From NCBI GenBank assembly GCA_017483405.1, contig JAFUWP010000316.1, positions 1 through 25,289 of the forward strand: a stretch of DNA of 25,289 bases. The letters are read 5' to 3'. The translations under genes and the position numbers were made by a program. The notes below the pieces were generated by a model, which saw nothing but the letters and a program-made list of their open reading frames with translations, was not told the DNA's origin and did not search any database. Positions 6,104 to 13,854 of the stretch are shown in pieces; the first letter of the stretch is position 1, and each line of letters starts with the position of its first letter. This stretch comes from Oscillospiraceae bacterium. GTDB taxonomy: Bacteria > Bacillota > Clostridia > Oscillospirales > Ruminococcaceae.

Positions 6104-7348
6104 ATGGCAAAAAGAAAAGCGTTTGACCTTAGTTTAAGGCGAGACAAAACCATCCGCAGAGTCGGCAGAATGTACGGTATCCTCGGTGTTGTTCTTATCG
6201 TGGTAACACTGGTTAACATGCTGACGCAGAATAACGTATACAACAGCACCAGAGAGACACTGGAAGAAAATATTGAGTCTATCAAGCTTGTTTCGGATAT
6301 TCGTAATAATTTTACCGAAGCAAACGAAAACATACTTAAACTCTTTGCTTCTATGGGTACACCGGAAGCTGAAAGAGTAGAAGCAGAAGCCGCTGAAAAC
6401 CTCACAAGTTGTTTCAGCAACATTGCAGAACTTTCCGAACAGTATAAGGCTTTGCATGACGATGATGAAAGCCTGAAAAGACGTTTTGAACACGCTGAAT
6501 ATGCTATCAATGCGTATCGGAGAAAAATCATGGAAATCAACCAGACAAAGAGTGCTTCCGTAATCCATGAGGAAGGTATGAACATTTACAATCAGGAACT
6601 TGCACCGCTTCAGCTGACCGCTGCTGAAATGCTGGAAGCGACTGTAAAGGTAAGTACAAAAGAAGGTGAAGCACACGAACAGCAAGAAAAAACAGCCCGT
6701 GCAATTGCACAGCTCGCCCTGACTATCGTGCTGGTTCTGACTGTTGTTGCACTCTATTTCATCGGTAGAAGCCAGATTAACTCTATTATTGAAATCAAGC
6801 AGAAGGAACAGGAAATCACCGAAGCCGGCAACCGTCTGACAAAGTCCAAGAAGAAGCTCATGGACTCCGCGATGACAAACATCCTCACCGGTATGAAAAA
6901 CAGATATGCCCTCGATGAAAGCCTTTCCCAGCTCATCGGCAACGCACAGTTCAATATTGCCGTATTCGATATTGACAACTTCCGTATGATTAATGACATG
7001 TACGGTTATGAATTCGGCGATGAATATCTTGCTACTGTTGCAGAGCGACTCAAGGAAGAATATTCCGAATATGCCGAAATGTTCAACATCTCCGGCAACG
7101 AATTCTGTATGGTATTCTATGAGCACGTATCTGACTTGCAGGCACAGCAGCTCTCCGAACAGATTCGTCAGGGCATCGGCCAGCCGACTCTGGTTGCCAA
7201 TATTCCGGTACAGACAACAGTTTCTTCCAGCCTGTACCACTATCTGCCCAGCGATAACTTAGACGTAAACACCCTTCTGATGAAGATGGACTCCGCACTT
7301 CATGCCGCAAAGCGTGATGGCGGCAACCGTATGTATCAGATTCAGTAA
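6104..7348 (+). CDS. Two-TM sensor protein with degenerate GGDEF domain
   Basis: 414 aa; SD AGAGGGGAG lies before the ATG at 6104. One membrane helix spans about 24-41 and another about 201-220. They enclose a roughly 160-residue, mainly helical extracytoplasmic domain, like the four-helix sensor domains of chemoreceptors. A cytoplasmic coiled segment (about 225-253) leads into a GGDEF-type domain (about 258-414): LTGMKNRYAL, FDIDNFRMINDMYG and the closing AAKRDGGNRMY are all present. The signature itself reads S330-G-N-E-F, so the first Gly and the metal-binding Asp/Glu are replaced. Diguanylate cyclase activity is therefore doubtful; GTP or c-di-GMP binding, or a structural role, is more likely. 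It is the last gene of an operon with two binding lipoproteins, suggesting it reads their ligand state across the membrane. A terminator follows. Confidence 0.88.
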   Translation: MAKRKAFDLSLRRDKTIRRVGRMYGILGVVLIVVTLVNMLTQNNVYNSTRETLEENIESIKLVSDIRNNFTEANENILKLFASMGTPEAERVEAEAAENLTSCFSNIAELSEQYKALHDDDESLKRRFEHAEYAINAYRRKIMEINQTKSASVIHEEGMNIYNQELAPLQLTAAEMLEATVKVSTKEGEAHEQQEKTARAIAQLALTIVLVLTVVALYFIGRSQINSIIEIKQKEQEITEAGNRLTKSKKKLMDSAMTNILTGMKNRYALDESLSQLIGNAQFNIAVFDIDNFRMINDMYGYEFGDEYLATVAERLKEEYSEYAEMFNISGNEFCMVFYEHVSDLQAQQLSEQIRQGIGQPTLVANIPVQTTVSSSLYHYLPSDNLDVNTLLMKMDSALHAAKRDGGNRMYQIQ

Positions 7349-7376
7349 GCAGATTTTTTACATCGTTATGCACAGC

Positions 7377-7414
7377 ATCCCTCTCAGTATGCTATCTGGG
7401 AGGGATATTTTTAT
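7377..7414 (+). terminator. Intrinsic terminator after the GGDEF operon
   Basis: ATCCCTCTCAG (7377-7387) pairs with CTGGGAGGGAT (7396-7406), giving 11 bp with one G-U pair and an 8-base loop, followed by ATTTTTAT. Confidence 0.8.
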
Positions 7415-7453
7415 CAGAATCTAAATATTCTGCACAAGATTTTTCAAATTCCC

Positions 7454-7482
7454 TTGACAAGAACTAGATAAAATGGTAAAAT
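7454..7482 (+). promoter_or_regulatory. Promoter of the metallophosphoesterase gene
   Basis: TTGACA (7454-7459), 17-base spacer, TAAAAT (7477-7482) with extended TGG. Transcription would start near 7489, almost at the SD (AAGGAGG, 7491-7497), giving a leader of only about 17 bases. Confidence 0.78.
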
Positions 7483-7505
7483 AAATCTGGAAGGAGGTCA
7501 CGCAC

Positions 7506-8207
7506 ATGTTTTTAGTCACAGGCGATATTCATGGTCTGCGGAGTATGGAAGATATTCAGCGTCTTTCGACAGCACATCAGGAATTATTTAATATCATGAC
7601 AAAAGAAGATTATCTGATTATTGCCGGCGATTTCGGGCTTGTCTGGGACAGTTCCAAAGAAGAAGTCGAACTGCTGCAATGGCTGGAAGAACGGCCTTAT
7701 ACCACACTTTTTGTAGATGGCAACCATGAAAATTTTGACCTTCTGGAATTGCTTTATCCTGTAGAAAACTGGTGCGGCGGAAAAATCCGCCGGATTTCTC
7801 CCAGTGTGATGCAGCTGATGAGAGGACAGGTCTATCAGATTGACGGCAAAAGTTTTTTCACGATGGGCGGTGCGGAAAGCTATGACAAACAGTTCCGGAT
7901 TCCTGGTATCAGCTGGTGGCCGCAGGAACTCCCCAGTGAAAAGGAAATGCGCGAAGCCAGAGCTAATCTGCTCGGACAGGGCATGAAAGTCGATTATGTC
8001 GTAACACATTGTCTGCCGACTAGTATTCAGCATCAGCTGTTCGGGGATTTCAGTCAGTATCCGGATAACCGTCTGACGGATTTTTTAGAAGAAATCAACA
8101 GGAAAATGAGCTATAAACAATGGTTCTGCGGACATTATCACAGGGATGGGACAGTGCTCACCAACCCGAAAATGCATATTATTTATCAGAAAGTAAAAAT
8201 ATTATAA
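7506..8207 (+). CDS. Calcineurin-type metallophosphoesterase
   Basis: 233 aa, soluble. It has the full metal-binding set of the calcineurin-like phosphoesterase family in order: GDIHG (Asp7, His9), GDFG (Asp42), GNHE (Asn73, His74), TH (His168) and GHYH (His210, His212). The family cleaves phosphomonoesters or phosphodiesters with two bound metal ions; the substrate here is unknown. The perfect AAGGAGG fixes the ATG at 7506. The length matches stand-alone phosphoesterases of this group. It is followed after only two bases by the phosphotransferase gene, which suggests translational coupling and perhaps a shared small-molecule substrate, phosphorylated by one and dephosphorylated by the other. 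That link is inference. Confidence 0.88.
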   Translation: MFLVTGDIHGLRSMEDIQRLSTAHQELFNIMTKEDYLIIAGDFGLVWDSSKEEVELLQWLEERPYTTLFVDGNHENFDLLELLYPVENWCGGKIRRISPSVMQLMRGQVYQIDGKSFFTMGGAESYDKQFRIPGISWWPQELPSEKEMREARANLLGQGMKVDYVVTHCLPTSIQHQLFGDFSQYPDNRLTDFLEEINRKMSYKQWFCGHYHRDGTVLTNPKMHIIYQKVKIL

Positions 8208-8209
8208 TC

Positions 8210-9205
8210 ATGAAAGAGCTGTTTCAAACTATCCGGAAGGCCTTCCGGCTGGAAGGCGAAATTCTGGAAATTCTTCCGCTGACGGACGGCGGTATTCACG
8301 GAACGTATCAAATCCGGCTCGATACCGGAAAAATTTATATCTTTCAGCAGATAAATACCGGCGTTTTCCGGAATCCCGATGCTGTCATGCGGAATATCCG
8401 GAAAACAGCATCCTACCTGAAAGAACATGCTCCGGAAATGCGGATTCTGCATTTTTATCAGACCGGACAGGGGGAATATTTATTTCAGAACTGGCGCGTT
8501 ATGGATGCGATTGACGGATACAGCCTGAAAACCTGCACTAATCTGCATCAGATACATCAGGCCGGAAAAGCATTCGGAGCGTTTCGGAAAGCCGTTTCCG
8601 GAATGGATTCCGCCGGTCTGGAGCAGACGATTTCCGGATTTCACGATACAAGAGCCTATTTTCAGAACCTTCTGAATCTGAAATCTTCTCTGCCGGAAAT
8701 GGAAATTCTCCGGAGCTGGCAGGAGCAGGCCTGTTTTGTCTGCGATTGCTATCGAAAGGGGGAACTGCCCTTTCAGGTAACGCACGGCGATATGAAATGC
8801 AGTAATCTACTGTTTGACAGGCAAACAAATCAGCCCACAGCGGTCATCGACTGGGATACGGTCATGTCCGGAATGCCTGTTTATGATTTCGGCGATGCGG
8901 TGCGTTCATTCGCCTCGAATGTGAGTTCCTCAGAACCGGATTTATCCAGAGTCGGCATCAGTATGCCGAAGTTTGAGGCTTTTGCAACTGGATGGCTTTC
9001 GGAACATCCGGACAGGAATCTGCTGATTCCGGCTGTTTTTTCGGTGACTGTAGAATTAGCCGTCCGGTATCTGACAGACTATTTACAGGGAAATATCTAT
9101 TTCAGAATCACCCATCCGGAGCAGAATCTTATCAGAGCGCGGAATCAAATCCGGCTTGCACAGGAGATTCTGAAACATCAATCAGAAATGGAGGAATTTC
9201 TGTGA
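8210..9205 (+). CDS. NahK-like sugar kinase (APH/choline kinase fold)
   Basis: 331 aa starting at the ATG at 8210, two bases after the previous stop. An in-frame upstream start at 8120 would overlap the phosphoesterase gene and adds an unlikely 30 residues. There is no clear SD at 8210, so reinitiation after the upstream gene is probable. The fold is that of the aminoglycoside phosphotransferase/choline kinase family: THGDMKCSN (catalytic Asp194, Asn199) and VIDWD (Asp214). The N-terminal DGGIHGTYQI and QQINTGVFRNPDAVM resemble N-acetylhexosamine 1-kinases (NahK), which phosphorylate GlcNAc or GalNAc from mucin and milk glycans. Antibiotic resistance is therefore not the best reading. Specificity is inferred from motif resemblance only. 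Confidence 0.82.
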   Translation: MKELFQTIRKAFRLEGEILEILPLTDGGIHGTYQIRLDTGKIYIFQQINTGVFRNPDAVMRNIRKTASYLKEHAPEMRILHFYQTGQGEYLFQNWRVMDAIDGYSLKTCTNLHQIHQAGKAFGAFRKAVSGMDSAGLEQTISGFHDTRAYFQNLLNLKSSLPEMEILRSWQEQACFVCDCYRKGELPFQVTHGDMKCSNLLFDRQTNQPTAVIDWDTVMSGMPVYDFGDAVRSFASNVSSSEPDLSRVGISMPKFEAFATGWLSEHPDRNLLIPAVFSVTVELAVRYLTDYLQGNIYFRITHPEQNLIRARNQIRLAQEILKHQSEMEEFL

Positions 9206-9244
9206 AAGAAATATTATATCATCTGAATTTTAGGGGGAAATCTT

Positions 9245-9796
9245 ATGGATGAAAAAGAAACAGAACGACTTGTGAAATTAATCAATGTTGTTTTGGAAAA
9301 TATTCAGGTATTGCAGGAACGCACAGTGCGTCTTGAAAATCAAAACGAAGAACTACAAAAGAAAATAGAATCTTTAGAACAGCAGTTAAAGAGTGGTTCT
9401 TCTCGTGTGGGCGCGCCTAAAAAAACATCGTTAACAGTTCCGCCGATACCGCGAACAGATATTACTGATGCAAGTGAATTTCAGTATGAAAAAACAAAAG
9501 ATGGTAAAGGAATTTGTATTTTTGGCTATGTTGGTTTTGAAAAAGAATCTATCGTAATTCCGGATATAATTGATGATTTGCCCGTAAAAATAATTGCACC
9601 AGTTGCTTTTATTAATTGTACTTTTTTAAAGAAAGTTTATATTCCATCTTCTGTTGTTGAAATAGGTGGCATGTCTCGTAACCAGTCTTTTGAAAAAGGA
9701 ACAGTTCTTTACTGTCAAACAGGTGCTTATGCGATAAGGTGGGCAAGAGACCACGGCTATAAAGTAAGACCGGCACAGGAATTCAGTTTAGATTAA
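9245..9796 (+). CDS. Small coiled-coil plus LRR_5-like protein
   Basis: 183 aa; AGGGGGAAATCTT precedes the ATG at 9245. Residues 1-50 form a strongly predicted heptad coiled coil (LVKLINVVLENIQVLQERTV, then LENQNEELQKKIESLEQQL). A short Ser/Pro linker follows (about 51-75), then a small beta-rich domain (about 80-183). That domain carries one to two BspA-like units (IVIPDIIDDLPVKIIAPVAF, VYIPSSVVEIGG) and the cap typical of LRR_5 proteins (AYAIRWARDHGY). No signal peptide is present. The architecture suggests an oligomerising cytosolic binding protein, echoing the larger LRR protein at 2321-3439. Codon use is visibly more AT-rich than in both neighbours, hinting at a separate origin. Function unknown. 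Confidence 0.75.
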   Translation: MDEKETERLVKLINVVLENIQVLQERTVRLENQNEELQKKIESLEQQLKSGSSRVGAPKKTSLTVPPIPRTDITDASEFQYEKTKDGKGICIFGYVGFEKESIVIPDIIDDLPVKIIAPVAFINCTFLKKVYIPSSVVEIGGMSRNQSFEKGTVLYCQTGAYAIRWARDHGYKVRPAQEFSLD

Positions 9797-9822
9797 TTTT
9801 ATATCAAAGGAGATTTTTTATT

Positions 9823-10365
9823 ATGGAATTTACAGAAGTTATTAAAGGCAGAAGAAGCATCAGAAAATATGCTGACAAGCCTGTCACAAAAGAAGATATT
9901 GAAAAAATTATCGAACTGACAAGATTCGCTCCTACTTGGAAAAATTCCCAGACAGCGCGGTATCATGTGATTCTGAATCAGGAACTGAAAAACAGAATCG
10001 CCGAAGAAGGTACTTGCAACTTCTCGAAGAATAAGCTCAACATTCAGAGCGCATCCGGACTGGTGATTCTGACTACCGTTGGCGGCATCGCCGGCTATGA
10101 GAAGGACGGAACATTCACAACTGCCAAAGGCACACACTGGCAGTCATTTGATGCCGGAATTGCTTGTCAGACATTCTGCCTGACCGCTTATGACAGAGGC
10201 ATCAGCACCCTGATTATGGGCATCTATGATGAAGAAAAAATCAGAAACATCCTGAATCTTCCCGAAAATGAAAGCATTTCCGCCCTGATTGCTGTCGGCT
10301 ATGCGGACGAAGCTCCGAACGCTCCCAGACGGAAGGAATTATCCGAAATCATGGAAGTGATTTAA
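9823..10365 (+). CDS. Nitroreductase-family FMN oxidoreductase
   Basis: 180 aa; AAAGGAG lies before the ATG at 9823. It carries the family hallmarks: an N-terminal RRSIRKY motif that contacts the FMN phosphate, APTWKNSQ (30s to 40s), and a C-terminal ALIAVGYADE segment before the closing helix. The short length fits the compact nitroreductases of anaerobes, which use NAD(P)H to reduce nitro compounds, quinones or flavins. The physiological substrate is not evident. It sits 26 bases after the coiled-coil gene, without an obvious terminator or promoter between, so it may be co-transcribed. A new promoter begins just downstream. Confidence 0.88.
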   Translation: MEFTEVIKGRRSIRKYADKPVTKEDIEKIIELTRFAPTWKNSQTARYHVILNQELKNRIAEEGTCNFSKNKLNIQSASGLVILTTVGGIAGYEKDGTFTTAKGTHWQSFDAGIACQTFCLTAYDRGISTLIMGIYDEEKIRNILNLPENESISALIAVGYADEAPNAPRRKELSEIMEVI

Positions 10366-10382
10366 AATTTTTTGAGAAACAC

Positions 10383-10411
10383 TTGCTATTTTCGACAGAA
10401 TGTGCTAAAAT
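10383..10411 (+). promoter_or_regulatory. Promoter of the small membrane protein gene, with leader hairpin
   Basis: TTGCTA (10383-10388), 17-base spacer, TAAAAT (10406-10411) with extended TGC. The leader then contains a short hairpin, TCCCCT pairing with AGGGGA, around 10419-10440. It has no U-tract, so it is a leader structure rather than a terminator. Confidence 0.7.
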
Positions 10412-10468
10412 AAGAATATCCCCTCTGAAAATCAGGGGAAATTCTTCATAATTCCGGAGGCATTCCGA

Positions 10469-11008
10469 ATGGATAAGTTTGCAGAACAGCTTGTAAAAAA
10501 ACAGGATTCAACAAAAGACACCATGAAACGTGCATGTGTGATAGTGCTTGCTGTGACGGTCACGGTTGTTGCGCTGGTGATGGTGGCGATGGGGTTCGCG
10601 CTGGCGATAGTTCTGCCTGTATGCGCTATCTGGGGCGCGTGGTATTTCCTGAAGATGCTCAATGTGGAATATGAATATTCCTGTACGAACGGTGTTCTTG
10701 ATATTGATAAGATTCTCGGCCAGTCCAAAAGAAAACAGCTCCTGAGCGTGGAGGTCAAGAACTTTACGGTTTACGGAAAGGCCGGCACTTGTCCCGAAGA
10801 AGAACAGACTGATGATTCTGTTACGATATTTTCCGCGCTGGGGATTTCGCTCATGGGCGAGGAGGATGATGCAGAAGAATACTATGCAGAATTCGAGCAT
10901 CCGGAGCATGGAAAATGCTGTCTGTACTTCAATCCGGATTCCAATTTCAGAGATGCTCTTGAGCCGTTTCTTTCCAGAGAAATGAAAGTAAAGCTGAATA
11001 AACGCTGA
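10469..11008 (+). CDS. Small membrane protein with PH-like cytosolic domain (DUF6106-like)
   Basis: 179 aa; CCGGAGG precedes the ATG at 10469. Two close hydrophobic segments (about 22-42 and 44-62) form a hairpin in the membrane. They are followed by a soluble beta-rich region (YEYSCTNGVLDIDKI, RKQLLSVEVKNFTVYG) reminiscent of bacterial PH-like domains and, as far as I can recall, of the DUF6106 family. An acidic stretch (EEDDAEEYYAEFE) follows, and the C-terminus is basic. The gene has its own promoter and a terminator, so it is probably a single-gene unit with partial read-through into the lipoprotein gene. Function unknown. Confidence 0.75.
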   Translation: MDKFAEQLVKKQDSTKDTMKRACVIVLAVTVTVVALVMVAMGFALAIVLPVCAIWGAWYFLKMLNVEYEYSCTNGVLDIDKILGQSKRKQLLSVEVKNFTVYGKAGTCPEEEQTDDSVTIFSALGISLMGEEDDAEEYYAEFEHPEHGKCCLYFNPDSNFRDALEPFLSREMKVKLNKR

Positions 11009-11013
11009 AAACA

Positions 11014-11046
11014 AGCCCTTTCTGAACAGAGAGGGCTGAATTTTTA
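11014..11046 (+). terminator. Intrinsic terminator after the small membrane protein gene
   Basis: AGCCCTTTCT (11014-11023) pairs with AGAGAGGGCT (11028-11037), a 10-bp stem with one G-U pair and a 4-base loop, followed by GAATTTTTA. The next gene's SD starts immediately after, so read-through would be needed unless a separate promoter exists; none was seen. Confidence 0.75.
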
Positions 11047-11058
11047 AGGAGAATCATC

Positions 11059-11646
11059 ATGAAGAAAAAACGCTTATTATGGGCGGTTTTGATTTGTCTG
11101 CTGTGTACAGGCTGTGCAAAATCGGAAACACTCAGAAACGACTGGAAAACCACTCCTGTCATAAAATGGGACAGTCCGGCAGAACGCTGGATGCTCTCGG
11201 AAAATGAGAAATTTTCTCTGAAAATGAAACTTTCAGAATTTCCGGAAACTATTTTTATCTGGTCTGATGAGCAAATCTCGGCGAAAAAAGATGCTGAGGA
11301 AAAACCGCTTATTTTCGGAACACCGATTTTTTCAGCCTATTTTACAGACCTGAATCATGACGGCTATCCGGAAATCTGTGCAGATGTTATGTTCGGCTTT
11401 GGATTCTGTGACGAGCATATCGAAGTTTATGATTATTATCATGATGAAATATATGTTTTATGGGACAGAATGAAGTATGATTATAAACTTGTTATGAAAG
11501 ATAATGAACTGCTGGTGCAGAAAACAGATTATCATCAAAGTGAAAACATACTGGAAACCAGTCCGCTGATGCTTGAAAAGATGACTTTAATTTCAAAGGA
11601 GGATGAATCTGATGTTAGTAACCCCGAAACAAATGCAGATGCTTGA
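11059..11646 (+). CDS. Lipoprotein with DxNxDG calcium-type loop
   Basis: 195 aa; AAGGAGA precedes the ATG at 11059. The N-terminus is a short lipoprotein signal with Cys19 in LLCTGC; the -3 position is Cys rather than the usual Leu, so lipidation is likely but not textbook. The mature protein contains DLNHDGYPEI, a DxNxDG loop of the kind seen in FG-GAP/VCBS and EF-hand-like calcium sites, followed by aromatic and acidic strands (VYDYYHDEIYVL). A comparable loop occurs in the membrane protein at 16233-17417. The last 35 bases overlap the start of nnr, and the nnr ribosome binding site lies inside this gene, implying translational coupling. Function unknown; the protein is probably surface-exposed. 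Confidence 0.8.
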   Translation: MKKKRLLWAVLICLLCTGCAKSETLRNDWKTTPVIKWDSPAERWMLSENEKFSLKMKLSEFPETIFIWSDEQISAKKDAEEKPLIFGTPIFSAYFTDLNHDGYPEICADVMFGFGFCDEHIEVYDYYHDEIYVLWDRMKYDYKLVMKDNELLVQKTDYHQSENILETSPLMLEKMTLISKEDESDVSNPETNADA

Positions 11647-13093
11647 AAAATTAACCGATGAATCCGGTGTATCTTATTCTGAGATGATGGAACGTGCCGG
11701 ACATGCCCTCGCGGAATTTCTGATGCAGAATTACAGAGATTGTGAAACCTTCCTGTTTCTGGCAGGGAATGGAAATAACGGCGGTGATTGTTATGTTGCC
11801 GGATATTATCTGCATTTTTATCATAAGGATGTGCGGATTCTCGCGCCGATGGGCGAACCGAAAACGGAAATATCCCGAATCGCCCGTGACAGAGCCGTGA
11901 AAGCCGGAATTCCGGTACTTTCCGAGCCGGATGATTTCTTAGACAATGCCGAAGTCCTGATTGACGGCATCTTTGGGACGGGATTCCGCGGAGAACTTCC
12001 GGAGGAAATTCAGAAACTTTTTTCCGGACATGAAGAACAAATCCGCATCGCCTGTGATATTCCCAGCGGAGGGAACGGAACAACCGGAACGGTCAGCATC
12101 GGAACATTTGATGCTTATGATACCATGACATTCGGCGCGGAAAAACTTGGCATGAGTCAGTATCCGTTAAGGAAATTCTGCGGAGAAATTCATACAGCAG
12201 ATATTGGCATTCCGGCGGATGCCTTTCAGCAGATTGCGCCGGTGCATCGGCTGACACTTCCGGAAGTACTGGAGAATCTGCCGTATCGTTCGGCGGATGC
12301 GTATAAGAATCAGTTCGGGCATGTGCTGATTGTTGCCGGAAGTATCCGGATGAGAGGGGCTTGCATACTGGCAGTGACTTCGGCAATGCGGAGCGGAGCA
12401 GGCCTTGTGACATGTGCTTCAGCAGAACAGGCACTCACGGCGATTTCGATGAATCTGCCGGAGGTGATGTGTCTGCCTCTCAGAACAGATGAGAACGGCT
12501 TTTTTCTGGACAGAAGAAATCATGAAGTGCTGTCTCAGGCACTGAAACATAAACAGGCATTATTAATCGGCTGTGGCATGGGCGTGACGGAATCGACAAG
12601 AAATCTGATAAAATTCCTGTTTTCGGAGAGTTCCTGTCCGATAATTCTGGATGCAGATGGTCTTAACTGCGTATCGGACTGCATAGAATTAATACCGAAA
12701 GGACGAACTATCCTCACACCGCATGTCGGAGAGGCCGCAAGACTTCTGAATTGTGAAGTATCTGAAATTCAGAAAGACCGGATTTCGGCGGCGCGCAGGC
12801 TGGCGGAGCTGACCGGAACAGTAGTGGTTCTGAAAGGTGCAGGGACAGTCATCACTGACGGAAAGCGGACAGCGGTCTGCAATCTGGGAAATGCAGGCAT
12901 GGCAAGAGCCGGAAGCGGTGATGTTCTGGCCGGAATCGCGGCATCCTTTGCCGGACAGGGGCTTTCTCTGTATGATGCGGCCTGTACTGCGGTGACAGTT
13001 CACGCGGCGGCCGGTGATGCGGCGGCGGAACGTCTGCCGTATCGGTATATGCTGCCTTCGGATTTGATTCGTTCTTTACAGGATATTTTATAA
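11612..13093 (+). CDS. nnr: Bifunctional NAD(P)H-hydrate epimerase/ADP-dependent dehydratase
   Basis: 493 aa. It repairs hydrated NADH and NADPH (NADHX, NADPHX): the N-terminal YjeF domain interconverts R and S epimers and the C-terminal kinase-fold domain dehydrates the S form using ADP. N-terminal evidence: NGNNGGD (53-59), DGIFGTGFRG (118-127), and CDIPSG with catalytic Asp149. C-terminal evidence: KNQFGHVLIVAGS (232-244), ILDADGLN (345-352), TPHVGE (369-374) and AGSGDVLAG (433-441). The start at 11612 is preferred because AAAGGAGG lies nine bases upstream; an ATG at 11603 sits directly against the SD. The full length and all key motifs indicate an active enzyme. It overlaps the preceding lipoprotein gene by 35 bases. 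Confidence 0.95.
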   Translation: MLVTPKQMQMLEKLTDESGVSYSEMMERAGHALAEFLMQNYRDCETFLFLAGNGNNGGDCYVAGYYLHFYHKDVRILAPMGEPKTEISRIARDRAVKAGIPVLSEPDDFLDNAEVLIDGIFGTGFRGELPEEIQKLFSGHEEQIRIACDIPSGGNGTTGTVSIGTFDAYDTMTFGAEKLGMSQYPLRKFCGEIHTADIGIPADAFQQIAPVHRLTLPEVLENLPYRSADAYKNQFGHVLIVAGSIRMRGACILAVTSAMRSGAGLVTCASAEQALTAISMNLPEVMCLPLRTDENGFFLDRRNHEVLSQALKHKQALLIGCGMGVTESTRNLIKFLFSESSCPIILDADGLNCVSDCIELIPKGRTILTPHVGEAARLLNCEVSEIQKDRISAARRLAELTGTVVVLKGAGTVITDGKRTAVCNLGNAGMARAGSGDVLAGIAASFAGQGLSLYDAACTAVTVHAAAGDAAAERLPYRYMLPSDLIRSLQDIL

Positions 13094-13154
13094 TTTTATT
13101 ATCTGCAAAAATACAGGAATCACAAGCGAATTATTTTACTGAGGTGATTTTTAT

Positions 13155-13853
13155 ATGTATGATGTCAGGCAGATAAAGCGTATTTTTGCAGTCATCAGTC
13201 TGAATACAGTATTGCTGAGTACAGGCTGTACCGTTGTGCAGACGACCCCCCAGAAGATTGCCAATCCCATGACAGGCGGATTCACGGCAGAAGTGACTAT
13301 CACGAATGCCGATTCCGAAAGCAAAGCCACGCTGACCAGATACGGCACAGATGCATGGTGTGTACTGTTCAGCGAACCGCAGACACTGGCAGGGGTACAG
13401 CTGGATTTTCTGGATGATGAAGTCAAGGCCTCTTATAAGGGATTGGAATTTTCCGTTCCGCAGTCGGCGCAGGCCATCCGGACGGAGCTGGAAGACTTGA
13501 TGAATATTATTGATGATATGGCCTTGTCTCCGGATTTGAACGGAAAAACAGAAGAAAATAAAATTATCTGTGAAGGCGATGTCGAAGAAGGCAGTTATAC
13601 ACTGACCTTTACCGAAGCCGGAATTCCGGCGGAATTTTCCCTTCCGTGCTATGGTGTGGTGATAGTATTCGACAGCTTTACGCCGCAGACCGGAACAAAT
13701 ACGGCAGAAACGGCAATACCGGAGGCATCGGAAACGATTCCGATGATGACAGAACCTTCTGTTACGGAAACTGCTCCGGCAGAACAGGCGGTTATTCCTG
13801 AACCGATTCCGGCAGAACCGGCGGCAGTAATTGAAGATTCCGTTCCGGAATAA
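13155..13853 (+). CDS. Lipoprotein with Pro/Glu/Ala/Thr-rich tail
   Basis: 232 aa; TGAGGTG lies before the ATG at 13155. A signal peptide ends in LSTGC with Cys25 as the lipid-bearing residue. Residues about 38-175 form a beta-rich domain (FTAEVTITN, ATLTRYG, LDFLDDEVKASYKGLEFSV, SYTLTFTEAGIPAEF). Its repeating strand pattern is reminiscent of LolA/RseB-like lipoprotein folds; this is a tentative impression. Residues about 180-232 are a disordered tail rich in Pro, Glu, Ala and Thr, ending in Glu. Homologues of this kind are common in Ruminococcus-like genomes without known function. It lies 61 bases after nnr, with no terminator between. A strong bidirectional terminator follows it. Confidence 0.8.
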   Translation: MYDVRQIKRIFAVISLNTVLLSTGCTVVQTTPQKIANPMTGGFTAEVTITNADSESKATLTRYGTDAWCVLFSEPQTLAGVQLDFLDDEVKASYKGLEFSVPQSAQAIRTELEDLMNIIDDMALSPDLNGKTEENKIICEGDVEEGSYTLTFTEAGIPAEFSLPCYGVVIVFDSFTPQTGTNTAETAIPEASETIPMMTEPSVTETAPAEQAVIPEPIPAEPAAVIEDSVPE

Positions 13854-13854
13854 C

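Noticed and set aside
6134..7240. 368-codon minus-strand open frame opposite the GGDEF gene
   Set aside because: Antisense shadow with Cys/Phe-rich sequence and no start signal.
6104..7348. Active diguanylate cyclase
   Set aside because: The signature reads SGNEF; the metal-binding acidic residue is replaced by Asn.
8210..9205. Aminoglycoside resistance gene
   Set aside because: The kinase fold is shared, but the N-terminal INTGVFRNPDAVM-type motif fits sugar (NahK-like) kinases and there is no resistance context.
10419..10440. Terminator after the nitroreductase gene
   Set aside because: The hairpin lies downstream of the next promoter and has no U-tract, so it is part of a leader.
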